A stretch of DNA of 64,000 nt, taken from the NCBI GenBank assembly GCA_946902875.1, contig OX336355.1, forward strand, positions 15,037,347-15,101,346. The letters are read 5' to 3'. A program made the translations under genes and the position numbers. This DNA comes from Nematopogon swammerdamellus. Its lineage: Eukaryota; Arthropoda; Insecta; Lepidoptera; Adelidae. This document shows, piece by piece, positions 43,701 through 53,835 of the stretch. Position 1 is the stretch's first letter. Each line of letters begins with the position of its first letter. The notes under the pieces are model-generated. The model had not been told where the DNA came from and searched no databases. It saw only the letters and a program-made list of their open reading frames with translations.

Positions 43701-46700
43701 TAATAGAGTATTTTCAAATGATCCCTGTTTCCCAAAATAGGATTCCCTGAGCTATGGGACACGGGGTCTCTCATCCGCTCAGTCACTTATACTTATCTGC
43801 CTACTGTACATTACATAAGATTACAGCTTTGTTCCGTTGTTTGTAAACATTCTACATATGTATGTATGTAGGAGGAAGGTGTGGATCTAAGCTTGCGATG
43901 GCTTCACCGAACATATCCGGGCCCATCGGCAGTAGAGGAGGGTATTAATCGAGGCCGGGACTAGCGAGTGGCCACTCTAAATTTCCCGCGCATGCTTCAC
44001 GTTTCGGCTTGCTTCAAGCCCTCGTCAGCTAGTCTGCGTTGACTAGGACGCGGGGAAACCACCAGTCCCGCTCTCGACCTCCCTCTCTCTACCTATCCAT
44101 ATTCTGTAGGATGCTTCCAGTGACGTATGATAATAACGTGACGTATGGTAATTAATGCTTCCGTAATTAGGGCTTCCAAAATATTTAATAATTGCTTACT
44201 AGGGTACAGTCGAGTCATTAATAAAAGTTGAGTTTATACATGTGTGTGTATGTACGCTGCATCCCGACTGTCAGGGTAAGCAGAGTAATCGGTGTTGTGC
44301 TGCAAGACTACTGTTAAATTACAGCACTCTCGTTTAGAGGCGGCTAGCCTGTCACTGTATGGCATGTCATCTATATACCTTAGCCACCTTTTATGACATG
44401 CACGGTGAGAGTTGCAGTAGGGCTATTCTTAATTTTTTTTTTTATGGAATCTGACACAGTTTGTTACATCACCTACAACATCCGTGATGTCAGCCCATAA
44501 CACCGGGTGAACTAGGCGCCACTTGATGTCGGCTACACTGAACTGGACGGAAAATACAAACTATTTACATATAATCAATTAATTTGAGTAATCCAAGTCA
44601 CGCGTGTATATTGGTTACAGCGAGCTGCCAGAATCAATCCTGACACAAGAGCTGAGCTACCAGTTCGAGCAGGCCACGGCGATGACGGAGGCGCAGCGCG
44701 ACGTCGCGATAGCGGCGTTGCTCAACAAGCTGCCCGCGCCAAATCGGACCTTACTCGGTTGGCTTATGGTGCACTTTCAGGAGGTCATAACGAGGGAGAG
44801 TGTAAGTTTACTTGAGAAAGAGATTCATCGGTAATGTCTTTAGTTGGTTTTTATGAAAGAAGGGATATTACAAATTGTAGGTTGGTACAACCGTACTGGA
44901 TGTAAGATGGCCGCATTGCAGCCTCAGCTGTGTTATCCTCTAGTCAGTATAGCCAGCAATCCAGGGAAGTCCCTTACTAGGTGGTAGGGTTTAAATCCCG
45001 CCCAGGTTGGTACCACCGGACGGAATGAAATGGCACCTAGTTCACCCGGTGTTATGGGCTGACATCACGGACGTTGTAGGTGATGTAGCCAAACGTGTCA
45101 GTTTCCATAAAAAAAATTTTAAAAAATTTAATCCCATATAAGAAATGTGTTTTAAATGGGTGACCGCTCGACCGTTGGAGACTGACCGTGGTTCGGATTC
45201 CACGTAAAACTGTAGGTCCCTTCCCTTCCTACCTTACTCGGTGGTAGGGTTTAACCCGCCCGGGTTGGCACCACCGCACTGAATGAAAGGTCGGTCGAAA
45301 CGGATATGTAAATAGTTTGTGTTTTCCGTCCAGTTCAGTGTAACCGACATGAAATGAAGAGAAGTACTGACATGGCACCTAGTTCACCCGGTGTTATGGG
45401 CTGACATCACGGATGTTGTAGGTGATGTAGCCAACCGTGTCAGTTTCCACAAAAAAAAAACACAAATATCCAACTAGCAATTTGTCTCCAGACGAACCAC
45501 GCCGGCGTGCAAGTAATCTGCACGGTGATGGGGCCGGCTCTCAACATGTCCGCCAACCTGCTGACTCATCTCATCACGCGCGCTGACAAACTCTTCCCAG
45601 ATGTGGAACTTCACAAGTGAGCCGACATGCCCTGTTCAAACCTAGCCTAGATTTTGCTGCCCGTACGGGAATGAATTTACCTCATTCAGGGAACATACCC
45701 CACGTGACCGATTTTAAGACACTTTTGGACCGGGGTGGTGGTGGTAATTTGATATCGGTACTAAAGAATAAATAGTTGCTTGTGCATACAATTATAAATT
45801 TTGAGAGTTAGATAAATTCCTAAATAAAAACATATACCTAATGTATAAGAAAAATAGTAAAGACACGTACAGTAGAAACCAAACTTAAATGCGGCTGTGA
45901 GATGCGCCCGTGTGTCTGCGCAAAAGACGATTATTAGGGCAGAGGGGGGGAGGGCGGGAGGTGTGCAAAGGGGGTATCGGCGCACCCTACCGCGCTCCCC
46001 CGCGTTGCTAGGATACGACCGCGCGCCGTCGCCGCCCGCGCATGCCCCGCTCTCGTCTGTTCGTGCGCCATTGTACACTCACTATTTATTTGTTTTTTCC
46101 GTAGTATCGCGGTCGATTTTCTGCTAATGGTGGTTTCACACATGGTTATTCGTGCAAACATTTTAGTTTTATCTCGCTCTAACCAAGCCATTAAAAGGAG
46201 ACGAAACAGGAATATTTACCAAATATTTGTGTACATACAGCTATGTGTGGTGCTAGCATGATAAAGTTTATTGGCAAAGTGCGTTTACCGGGGTCGCCCG
46301 AAACGGCACCAACACGTCGTCATTTATTCAAACCGGTTTTAACCATGATGGATACATCGGTGTGCACAATCATAACTAATATAATACAGCAAGACTCTCT
46401 TTTTTTACCTACAAATGATAATGTAATAATTTTATAAATTTTTTGCCAAAATATTCGATTGTATATTTTAGTTGACTATACATGCGCAGTCAAGCGGCCG
46501 AACTTCAGGCCAATACGCATTTAAGATTGGTTTCCACTGTACAGTGAGGTAAGCAGACTTAATTCTTCCTCTGTTGTGTAAGAAGATAACACTTAAGTTT
46601 TATTTTAAATGCTTTGTTACTGGTGATCTCCCTGATCGGCGGAGGCAAATTGTTCCAGCATCGAGATGCGGCGTATTTGAAAAAACCTTCAAACGCCGCA

Positions 46701-49289
46701 CTATGATGCCGGGGGATCGCAAGTAGCCTACCTACCGATTAGTCATGTGGTATGGGTACATTTCCTAAACGGTGCAAATTATCGGAAGATACGTGCCGCC
46801 GCTGACGGCGCTGCCCGCGCACCTCACGCCGGAGCACCCCGAGGAGATAGCGGAGGAGCTGCGCAAGCTGGAGTCGCTGCTGAGCCAGATACACGCGGAG
46901 ATGCACGCCGGCTTCATCACGGCCGCGCGCGAGGAGCAGCTGTGGGAGGGCCAGAGGATCGTCACCCAGCTCAAGGTATCATTTATCTAAACACTGGCAA
47001 CAGATACGTGCCGCCGCTGACGGCGCTGCCCGCGCACCTCACGCCGGAGCACCCCGAGGAGATAGCAGAGGAGCTGCGCAAGCTGGAGTCGCTGCTGAGC
47101 CAGATGCATGCGGAGATGCACGCCGGCTTCATCACGGCCGCGCGCGAGGAGCAGCTGTGGGAGGGCCAGAGGATCGTCACCCAGCTCAAGGTATCATTTA
47201 TCGAAACACTGGCAACAGATACGTGCCACCGCTGACGGCGCTGCCCGCGCACCTCACGCCGGAGCACCCCGAGGAGATAGCGGAGGAGCTGCGCAAGGTG
47301 GAGTCGCTGCTGAGCCAGATACACGCGGAGATGCACGCCGGTTTCATCACGGCCGCGCGCGAGGAGCAGCTGTGGGAGGGCCAGAGGATCGTCACCCAGC
47401 TCAAGGTATCATTTATCTAAACACTGGCAACAGATACGTGCCGCCGCTGACCGCGCACCTCACGCCGGAGCACCCTGAGGAGATAGCGGAGGAGCTGCGC
47501 AAGCTGAAGTCGCTGCTGAGCCAGATACACGCGGAGATGCACGCCGACTTCATCACGGCCGCGCCCGAGGAGCAGCTGTGGGAGGGCCAGAGGATCGTCA
47601 CCCAGCTCAAGGTATCATTTATCTAAACACTGGCAACAGATACGTGCCGCCGCTGACCGCGCACCTCACGCCGGAGCACCCTGAGGAGATAGCGGAGGAG
47701 CTGCGCAAGCTGAAGTCGCTGCTGAGCCAGATACACGCGGAGATGCACGCCGACTTCATCACGGCCGCGCCCGAGGAGCAGCTGTGGGAGGGCCAGAGGA
47801 TCGTTACCCAGCTCAAGGTATCATTTATGATTTTAAGTCGAGAGTTAGACACCCTGAGCCCTATTACCACTGCTACCTAGATATATCTATTGTTATCTCT
47901 CTATAGTTCAGACAAGACAACGATCAAGCAACGAGTAAGGCACGTAGACCCACCTGCTGCTCATCTGTCCCCCTAGCCGGGGGGCGTCCCACGCTACGTT
48001 TGCTTGTACCTGGCCTCCATTCGAGCACCCGTCTACCCCATCGGTTGTCGCGTCCTGCTGCTTAGCTCGGTGGAAGGACCGTGCCAAGGTGAGAGGTGGC
48101 TAGCCTGTCGCCCTATAGCACGGCATCAGGTCCGATAAGGACCTTAGTCGCCTTTTACGACACGCACGGGGAGAGATGCAGTGGGGCTATTCTTTTTAAG
48201 TACTGGCCCCACACAATACTAACTCAAGGTATTCATTAAGCTTGACATATTGGTTGCTGAAAAGCTGGTTTTTTATTTATTTACAAGAAACATGGTCTTT
48301 TTTTATTTTTAATTATTTGCCTGTAGAGCAATATCATATTTTTATCTATACAAAGAGCTCCTAAAACAAGTATTTCTGACTATCTATAATATAATTAATT
48401 TCTAACACACCTTTACTATAAAAAAAAAATCTACCAGCAAAAAATCATCTTGTTGCACCATTCTCAGACCATCTTTTATTTATGTTAATAGTTGTATCCC
48501 TTTGTGTCGGAAAAACAGTTAAAACAAGACCTCTCAAACAATATTACCTTTCAGAGAATGCTGAGGACCGCACAGAAGTCCCTGGAGCCCAGTCTGTCGA
48601 CACAACAGCAGCCATCAATCGACGAGAAGCCCGACGAACCCGAACCCAGCACGAGTCAAGCGCCGATCTCCGAAGCGGCGAACGCCGCGCAAAACCCACC
48701 GTCAAATAACTCCAACCAACAATCTTCAGATAGCGAGGTCAACAACAAGACCCCATCGTCCACTACTATAGCGTCTAATGACGCGTTCCAACCTGAGCAT
48801 AAAGCCAAGGAATCTCCAAGCGAGAAGAAACAGGAGGCGTTCGAAGACGATTTCGACTTTGACACGAAAGAATTAACCCCACCATCGGTCGCAGAAGAAA
48901 CAGTTGAGGTTCAGGCCGACGAGCCAGCGGATGAAAAGCCGAAGTTATCCGAAAAGGAGCTAAAGCTACTGAAACTGCAGTTGGAAAACGCAGAATATCT
49001 GCAGCTGAAATCCCTTCTCCAAGCTAAGATTAATTCGGAGCAGTTCGAGATAGTCAAGCTCCGTAGTCACGTGGCTATAAAGAGCAAGCTGGAAGGTAAT
49101 CAGGCTAATAAGGAAAATAAAGAGAACCAGCTGGAAAACACTCCAGAGGAGCTGGAACTGAAGCAGAAGTTGGTGAAAGAGAACGCGGCCCTCGAGCAAA
49201 AGAGGCTAAGTCTGATAAATCAAATTTTCCAAGAGAGAGTCGCCTGTATTCAGCTAAAAATCGAGATGGCTATGAAAGAAATTTTATAA
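37791..49289 (+). CDS. Rlip: RalBP1/RLIP76 orthologue (Ral effector with RhoGAP domain)
   Basis: Effector of Ral GTPases with a Rho GTPase-activating domain; the family acts at membranes and in endocytosis. Exons: 37791-37875, 38073-38211, 39418-39616, 39939-40128, 41229-41338, 42857-43008, 44621-44801, 45492-45616, one of five tandem copies at 46789-47817, then 48555-49289. Phases fit throughout, giving 700 residues with the first copy. EKDFPGLYASETG and RGYAALAGESSPEED match the human N-terminus; residues 75-190 are Lys/Glu-rich. The RhoGAP domain (about 205-395) starts VALPIFGVPLQASID and keeps the catalytic Arg in QVYRVDADRV (about 252). The usual Arg of the L-R-[DE]-L-P motif is Ser (AFISELPES), created at the exon 6/7 junction. 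The array exon encodes the Ral-binding coiled coil (EEQLWEGQRIVTQLK). The last exon is acidic and disordered, then coiled coil. Repeats fill the introns. Confidence 0.93.
38232..39302 (+). pseudogene. LINE reverse-transcriptase fragment with an inverted 3' segment
   Basis: In RalBP1 intron 2. 38232-38948 reads on the plus strand as a polymerase palm/fingers region: FVLLPKKKEVTDPKDIRPIA, TATWLDFENAFGSVRHELLL, GIGLFQGCCLSPVTFNIVIN and the FADD box in AILAFADDITLLTRNPKQNQ, ending DDYCEWTK. The expected continuation, KIKPAKCYCLSLTRKVSKFN to QNLTKLDSYVT, follows on the minus strand from about 39302 down to 38957. The 3' part has thus been inverted in place. Both segments are open, suggesting a fairly young copy. 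Clade uncertain; no endonuclease domain is present. Confidence 0.8.
39715..39845 (+). mobile_element. SINE family A, fragment
   Basis: TTACTAGGTGGTAAGC, GATTGATACCACCATACTGG and TAGTCTAGTATAGCCAGGAT are diverged family A body motifs, in RalBP1 intron 3. Confidence 0.65.
40140..40860. other. RalBP1 intron 4, repeat-like, no exon
   Basis: The frame of exon 4 runs on past its GTGAGT donor for about 160 codons; the extension shows LINE-like scraps (SKLWNRLLTNIFSS) and is read through by chance. 40612-40627 is (AC)n. Confidence 0.5.
40862..41178 (-). mobile_element. SINE family B, minus strand
   Basis: Begins CATTTATGGAAACTGACACG and ends AGTACCGGCCCCACACGGTA. Ends about 50 bp before the acceptor of RalBP1 exon 5. 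Confidence 0.8.
41545..41910 (+). mobile_element. SINE family B, full length with tRNA-like head
   Basis: Head GCCTCGGTAGCTCAGTGGTG (A-box-like) to TTCGGATTCCACG (B-box-like), body with AACCCGCCCGGGTTGGTACC, A-rich tail at 41903. It shows that family B is tRNA-derived. Confidence 0.8.
41973..42138. mobile_element. Short MITE, TTACACGGTTCAAT ends
   Basis: AATGTTACACGGTTCAAT at the left and ATTGAACCGTGTAACATT at the right are perfect inverted repeats; the interior is rich in TTCAATG. Related to 19586-20018. Confidence 0.82.
42140..42372 (-). repeat. LINE C-terminal fragment
   Basis: The minus strand reads NTNSHLRGHSLKLNVT then RNFLSNRAVEMWNKLPEDV, the usual end of a LINE ORF2, followed by a stop and an (AAAT)n tail. 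Confidence 0.72.
42423..42820 (+). mobile_element. SINE family A, full length
   Basis: tRNA-like head from GGCGGGTGGCCGAGTGG to GGTTCGAATCC at 42427-42490, full body, tail CGGATTACATAAAAAAAAAA. It ends 37 bp before RalBP1 exon 6. Confidence 0.88.
43078..43350 (+). repeat. TTTAGCCCGCGGCTTCGCTC element
   Basis: Starts ACTAGCTTTAGCCCGCGGC, continues with GTGAAATTCGTATT, and has the GTTTCATCGAATTCGGATGA and ACATACATACACACATACAG tail. Shares its start with the foldback elements at 5.7 and 63.1 kb but without the minisatellite arms. Confidence 0.7.
43355..43804 (+). repeat. Tandem duplication of a 225-bp unit, apparently identical
   Basis: Bases 43355-43579 and 43580-43804 appear identical (start ATTTAGTTTTAGTATCATAA, end ACTTATCTGCCTAC). 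In RalBP1 intron 6. Either very recent or an assembly artefact. Confidence 0.85.
43875..44125 (-). repeat. LINE 3' end, minus strand
   Basis: Reverse complement of 28960-29150, with the additional GGCTTCACCGAACATATCCG segment also found at 16.25 and 9.8 kb. Confidence 0.7.
44225..44565 (-). repeat. Repeat C and SINE B fragments
   Basis: 44255-44430 carries GTAAGCAGAGTAATCGGTGT and GCACGGTGAGAGTTGCAGT (repeat C); 44432-44565 starts TTTTTTTTTATGGAATCTG and carries CATCCGTGATGTCAGCCC (SINE B). Just upstream of RalBP1 exon 7. Confidence 0.7.
44875..45115 (+). mobile_element. SINE A fragment fused to SINE B fragment
   Basis: 44885-44965 carries TACTGGATGTAAGATGGCC (A); from 44968 the sequence switches to CTTACTAGGTGGTAGGGTTT and GATGTAGCCAAACGTGTCAG (B). 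The switch occurs at a motif shared by the two families, suggesting recombination or template switching. Confidence 0.65.
45150..45455 (+). mobile_element. SINE family B, plus strand
   Basis: Partial head GGGTGACCGCTCGACCGTTG, full body and A-rich tail ending 45462; about 30 bp before the acceptor of RalBP1 exon 8. Confidence 0.8.
45617..46788. other. RalBP1 intron 8 with GC-rich block and a LINE fragment
   Basis: 45890-46070 is GC-rich repeat-like DNA. 46560-46735 reads on the minus strand as AIPRHHSAAFEGFFKYAASR then WNNLPPPIREITSNKAFKIK, a LINE C-terminal fragment. No exon seen. Confidence 0.6.
46789..47817 (+). repeat. Five tandem copies of the RalBP1 Ral-binding exon
   Basis: Exon copies at 46789-46975, 47004-47190, 47219-47405 (187 nt), 47434-47611 and 47640-47817 (178 nt; nine bases deleted). 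Adjacent copies are separated by 28-nt spacers, GTATCATTTATC to GGCAACAG, which double as donor and acceptor. Each copy enters in phase 2 and leaves in phase 0, so two copies cannot be joined in frame. Copies 1-3 encode YVPPLTALPAHLTPEHPEE and differ at single residues (L/V after LRK, I/M before HAEMHA). Copies 4 and 5 encode identical peptides with ALP deleted and changes E to K, G to D and R to P around the turn of the helical hairpin. LWEGQRIVTQLK is invariant. Copy 1 alone has a different upstream flank. Confidence 0.9.
47890..48220. repeat. Repeat C, rearranged
   Basis: GACGATCAAGCAACGAGTAA, GTGGAAGGACCGTGCCAAGG and CGGGGAGAGATGCAGTGGGG are C-family motifs, partly replaced by unrelated sequence. 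In the last RalBP1 intron. Confidence 0.6.
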
Positions 49290-49335
49290 ATTCCGTAATA
49301 CTTTGTTTTGTAAACCAAACAACACACAACAACAG

Positions 49336-49560
49336 GTATTAGGCTCAAATTGTAGCCGATTGGGTTGGTACAGCCGTACGTTATGGATGTAAGATGGTCG
49401 CATAGCTTCCTCGGTTGTGTTCTCCTCTAGTCCAGTATAGCCAGCAATCCAAAAAGGGAAGTCTCCGGTATGACACCTACCATCTCGGAGGTGATATTGG
49501 CTGGTCGGGGCATTTGCTCTGGCCCCTCCGATTCAGCCACCCATATCGGATTAAATAAAA
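49336..49560 (+). mobile_element. SINE family A, body only, in the RalBP1 3' region
   Basis: GGCTCAAATTGTAGCCGATT through GGCTGGTCGGGGCATTTGC to ATATCGGATTAAATAAAAAA. It starts 47 bp after the RalBP1 stop codon and contributes the first AATAAA (49554-49559) downstream of the gene. Confidence 0.8.
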
Positions 49561-50144
49561 AAATATCACAAAAATAAGATAGAAACCAAACTATTGAATG
49601 AAATATAATGCAAATTAAGTAACAAAAAAATTTATATACTACCTTACTAAAAACTCCCGCAGTTCATGATGAAGCCCGTGACATAGCGGGCGAAACATCG
49701 ACTTATGTAAGTCTTTAAACCTACTGTTAATCCGGAAACTTAAAAATGAATAACTACAAAATCTCTATTTCTGACATATTTTCATGTAGGTACTCATGAC
49801 ATAATAATAAAGTTTAGTTCTGGACATGAGATATTCTTATAACCAAGTTCCTGCCAGAACTGAATACCATACCAAATGCTGTGAAGGTCAAACTATAGGC
49901 AGGCTAAATGGGGTATTTACAACCATAAACCGCTTTTATCGACTTCTTTCCTGTGCAGTTTAGTTTCGTTGTTCCGTAATTAATACATTATTATTATATT
50001 TATTTAGTAAATAAGGCAAACCTCTGACTTTATTCCCTTCTCATTAGGCGACCACAAAATACAATCGCCATTATATACAACTTATAATAACACGCATCTG
50101 TTGCTTGAATAATTTTATTTAAATATAAACTAAATAATGAAAAA
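49561..50144. other. Intergenic, no gene seen
   Basis: AT-rich with no recognised repeat family apart from ATTTATTTAGTAAATAA-type low complexity. Confidence 0.5.
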
Positions 50145-50555
50145 AACCGGCCAAGTACGAGTCGAACTCGCGCACCGAGGGTTCCTTATCGCCATGTCAT
50201 GGTTAGCGCCACTCACGCCATCTATGGTGTGTTATCAAATGCTTCATATTAGTTAAATGTCATGATTAGTTAAAATGCTTCACGCTCTATTCGGTAGATG
50301 GCACACTAGATACACTTTTTTGGTTTCTTCTATGGGAACCCCCGTGATTTTTTTACTTTTTCTTATTTTTATTATTGTTATATCGGCCATAATAACTAAT
50401 AACACATATTCTGTGAAAATTTCAACGAGCTACCTATTATGGTTCAAGACATACAGCCCTCGGACAGATGGACAGACAGACAGACGGGGTAGGCTTACTA
50501 AGCCTACGCCGTCTGTCTACCCTACCCGTACCGGATACGGAACCCTAAAAACTAT
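50145..50555 (-). repeat. Repeat D, minus strand
   Basis: Starts CCGGCCAAGTACGAGTCGAA (inverted tRNA-like end) and finishes CGGATACGGAACCCTAAAAA, with the (AGAC)n tract at 50465-50490. Confidence 0.75.
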
Positions 50556-50711
50556 GTAACAAACATTGAAATAACTCTCCCCTTCTGAGGTATAAAATCA
50601 AATTTGTAAATATTGAGCTATTTCCCCATGTTGTACCTACCTAAAATTAAAAGTGTGTAAATAATACACAAATAATGTCTTATCGCTTGAATTCATATTT
50701 AAATCATTCAC

Positions 50712-50995
50712 ACACCTGCTGCTTCACCGTTCGGAATCGTTGTAAAACTATCTCTTTTTCCTTACTAGGCGGTAGGCTCAAATTGTAGCCGACTGGGTTG
50801 GTACCACCGTACTGGATGTAAGATGGCCGCATAGCAGCCTCGGTTGTGCTCTCCTCTAGTCCAGTATAGCCAGCAATCCAGGGAAGTCTCCGGTATGGCA
50901 CCTACCTTCTCGGAGGTGATATTGGCTGGTCAGAGCATGTGCTTTGGCCCCACTGACTCAGCCACCCATACCGGATTACATAAAAAAAAAATGTG
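50712..50995 (+). mobile_element. SINE family A, head missing
   Basis: From GCTGCTTCACCGTTCGGAAT through TACCACCGTACTGGATGTAA to CGGATTACATAAAAAAAAAA. Confidence 0.8.
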
Positions 50996-51179
50996 CTCTG
51001 GTTCCTTTGGCTCGGTCACCCATACTGGATAACGTAAAAGAAAGCTTTGCCTGCGTAATCAGCACCATGTTGAAGTATAAATAAAGTTCAATCTGATTAT
51101 TTACCGACTTCGACCGCACTGCACAGTGCATGTCTGTGACGGAGTATTGTTACTAGCCTATAGCGACAATGTCAGACGT

Positions 51180-52125
51180 TCAGATTCATACTATGCAGAG
51201 AAAAGTTTATATTGGTACAGTTATCGGCAGCAAATTATGCGTGTCAACCTTTAGAAAGCGGCAATCGGGTTGTAGAGCGCCGTCCCTGTCGCACAGAGAC
51301 GTGCGAGTACGTGCGATAGGGACGACGCTCTACAAGTGGATTGTCTCTTGGAGGTATTATGTATGTTTCAATAGTGTTATTGCACTCATATTTCCAATAA
51401 ACATTTATTCGACAATTTATATTATTACATTATTTAAATATTTGTAATGCAAAGATATCTCATACACAATAAATAATAAAATATTGTCGGGTTTGTTTTA
51501 ATTCTTTTTACTCATTTATCTACCATTTTGTTCCATTATCAGTTTTGATTTGAAATCTAAATTCTGCAATGATAAAAATGTATCTTTACTTAGTTTAGAG
51601 ACTTCATCAATGTTTTGCTATTTTTCAAAAATAAAATAGTTGAATTGTTTATAAGAGTTTGCAAAATTTTCAGTGTAGTTACATAAATTTATCAAGATGA
51701 AATAAAAAAAAAATCAAAATTACTGTAGTTTCTATGCGCTAACATTAATTATAGCTTATAGCAGATTATGCGAATTATTAATTCAAAGATAAGACCATTT
51801 CCGTACGGAATATTAATTAAATGATTTTATTCCAATATATTTCCCACATATGCACTTATGCATTTACTCTAACATCTATTTCCTGCTAATACCTGCTGCA
51901 TGCATACCTACTCACACATCTGCAGGTCTATTCACTACCAACCAAATCGTACGTCGTACTATGTAACATAATAAGTTTATTTTATTTTATTTATTTTCTT
52001 ATGGTTGCCTATATCAACTACTGTACCTGTGAATTCAACCCACCAAGGTCAAATAGGTGTCATGTTAGTGTTTAGCTCAGGTCTTACCGGCTACACGGAA
52101 ACGGAAACCACGAATTATTATATAT
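51180..52125. other. Intergenic; one hairpin, otherwise AT-rich
   Basis: 51267-51341 is a hairpin (TTGTAGAGCGCCGTCCCTGT pairs with ATAGGGACGACGCTCTACAA). 51460-52125 holds no gene I can support. Confidence 0.5.
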
Positions 52126-52129
52126 TTTT

Positions 52130-52475
52130 TTTAAGCATAATAATAAAATATAAGCAATATATTTTTTTGCTTCAGCAGTATTCGTTATGTCAGCCCCATG
52201 GTGAGTTTAAGTTGAGAGATTTAAAAAAATTCCTTAAACATCACTCAATGTGAGAGAAGTTTTAAAGAATTTTATAACCTCTTGACAGTTTCATTGAGAG
52301 TGGATTACATAGTGCATAATGAATAACAAACAACAGATTCATCCTATTTGTCTGTAACCTGCTGACTAAATCTTTTCTCATGCCCTCATTCCGCTCACAC
52401 TCCATCAGAACATGAAATTGGTCCTCCTCCTTCGCGCAAATGCTACAATTTGATGACTCTGTTTTACGCATTTAA
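52130..52475 (-). repeat. LINE C-terminal fragment, minus strand
   Basis: The minus frame starts KTESSNCSICAKEEDQFHVL and continues MECERNEGMRKDLVSRLQTN: a Cys/His cluster typical of LINE ORF2 C-termini, followed by a 3' tail shared with 28.5 kb. Confidence 0.65.
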
Positions 52476-52699
52476 AACACGCATTTGTTAAGTGGTGTAT
52501 GGCGAATTATTTAAAAAGCCGCTTCGACCGACCTTTAATACAGTGCGGTGGTACCAATTCGAAATGTTTGTGAAAAATGTTTAAGTACCTACTTCGTAAA
52601 GAGAAGAATAATGAGAGAGAAATAATGATGACTCGTACTGTGTACACATTCGCAAACACTTTTGTAATAAATGTAGACTAAGTGGATGTAAAAAAAAAT

Positions 52700-53030
52700 C
52701 TGTTAAGTGCGAGTTTTACTCGCGCACGGAGGTTTCCGTATCTATCCGCTATTATCCGCCTATCTTTTGTCTTTCAACAATGCAATGTATAAAAGCCTGT
52801 GGCGCCATCTATTCTTCAGTAGTGTGACTAATCGATTTTTCGGACGTTTGTTGTATGGAAGCCCCCCTTAATTTTCAACATTTTCTTTTTTTTTATTATT
52901 TGTTGTTATATCCGCCATATTAACACATATTCTGTGAAAATTTCAACGGGCATACAGCCCTCGGACAGACGGACGGCGGAGGCTTAGTAATAGGCTTCCG
53001 TACGGGATACGGAAACCTAAAAGTATCCAA
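52700..53030 (+). repeat. Repeat D, diverged and partial
   Basis: Has AGTGCGAGTTTTACTCGCGC, TGGAAGCCCCCCTTAATTTT and GTACGGGATACGGAAACCTA, in the minus-type order, with the tRNA-like end degraded. Confidence 0.6.
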
Positions 53031-53517
53031 TGAAGTTTCGTGCCAGTTCTCCTTCGCTGTGATAATCGAACTGACAAAATGCTAAATATTAAAATATGAC
53101 CATGGATGATGAATAAAGAATAAAGCCAATGATTAGCCCAATCTAGAAATGCCCATTTTCTCAATATGCCTATTTGGATTGAGAATGTATAAATTTTACT
53201 CGACATACATAGTCAATTCTCGATTTAGATCTTACCGAATTCACCTCTTGTTGCTATGCCTCATCGTGGGCGTATAAACCCAGATGCTGGTCCAATTTAC
53301 CCAAAAATGCAAACCGTGAGGTCACAGCGCCCATTTATATGGTAATAACCATGTTCAGACCCACACATCTTTCGTGGCAGGCCAAGGCCTGCACAGTCAT
53401 GTGTGGACACAGAATGAAGAATGCTGCAGTCAACATTTTATTAGAAGTGACCAATGTGTGCTGTCAAATTGAATTTTGTTTCACTTCCACCTAAATATGC
53501 CCAGATGGGGTTGAGTT

Positions 53518-53835
53518 TTTTTTTTTATGGAAACTGACACGGTTGGCTATATCACCCACAACATCCGCGATGTCAGCCCATTACACCGGGTGAATTTGGT
53601 GTCACGTCAGTGCTTTCCTTCGGTCCTGCCGGCTACACTGAACTGGACGGAAAACACAAACTATTTACATAGCCGTTTCGACCGACCTTTCAATCAGTGC
53701 GGTGGTATCAACCCGGGCGGGTTAAACCCTACCACCTAGTAATATAAGAAGGGAGTCATATCCTTTAGTCGCCTTTTAAGAACACGGGGAGAAATGCAGT
53801 GGGGCTATTCTTTATACAGCCCCACACGGTACTTA
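53518..53835 (-). mobile_element. SINE family B, minus strand
   Basis: TTTTTTTTTTATGGAAACTG through GTGCGGTGGTATCAACCCGG to CTTTATACAGCCCCACACGG. Confidence 0.8.

Noticed and set aside
46747..47235. Long open frames across the exon array, such as the 162- and 172-codon ones
   Set aside because: They run through the 28-nt spacers and switch frame relative to the conserved Ral-binding peptide; by-products of GC-rich tandem DNA.
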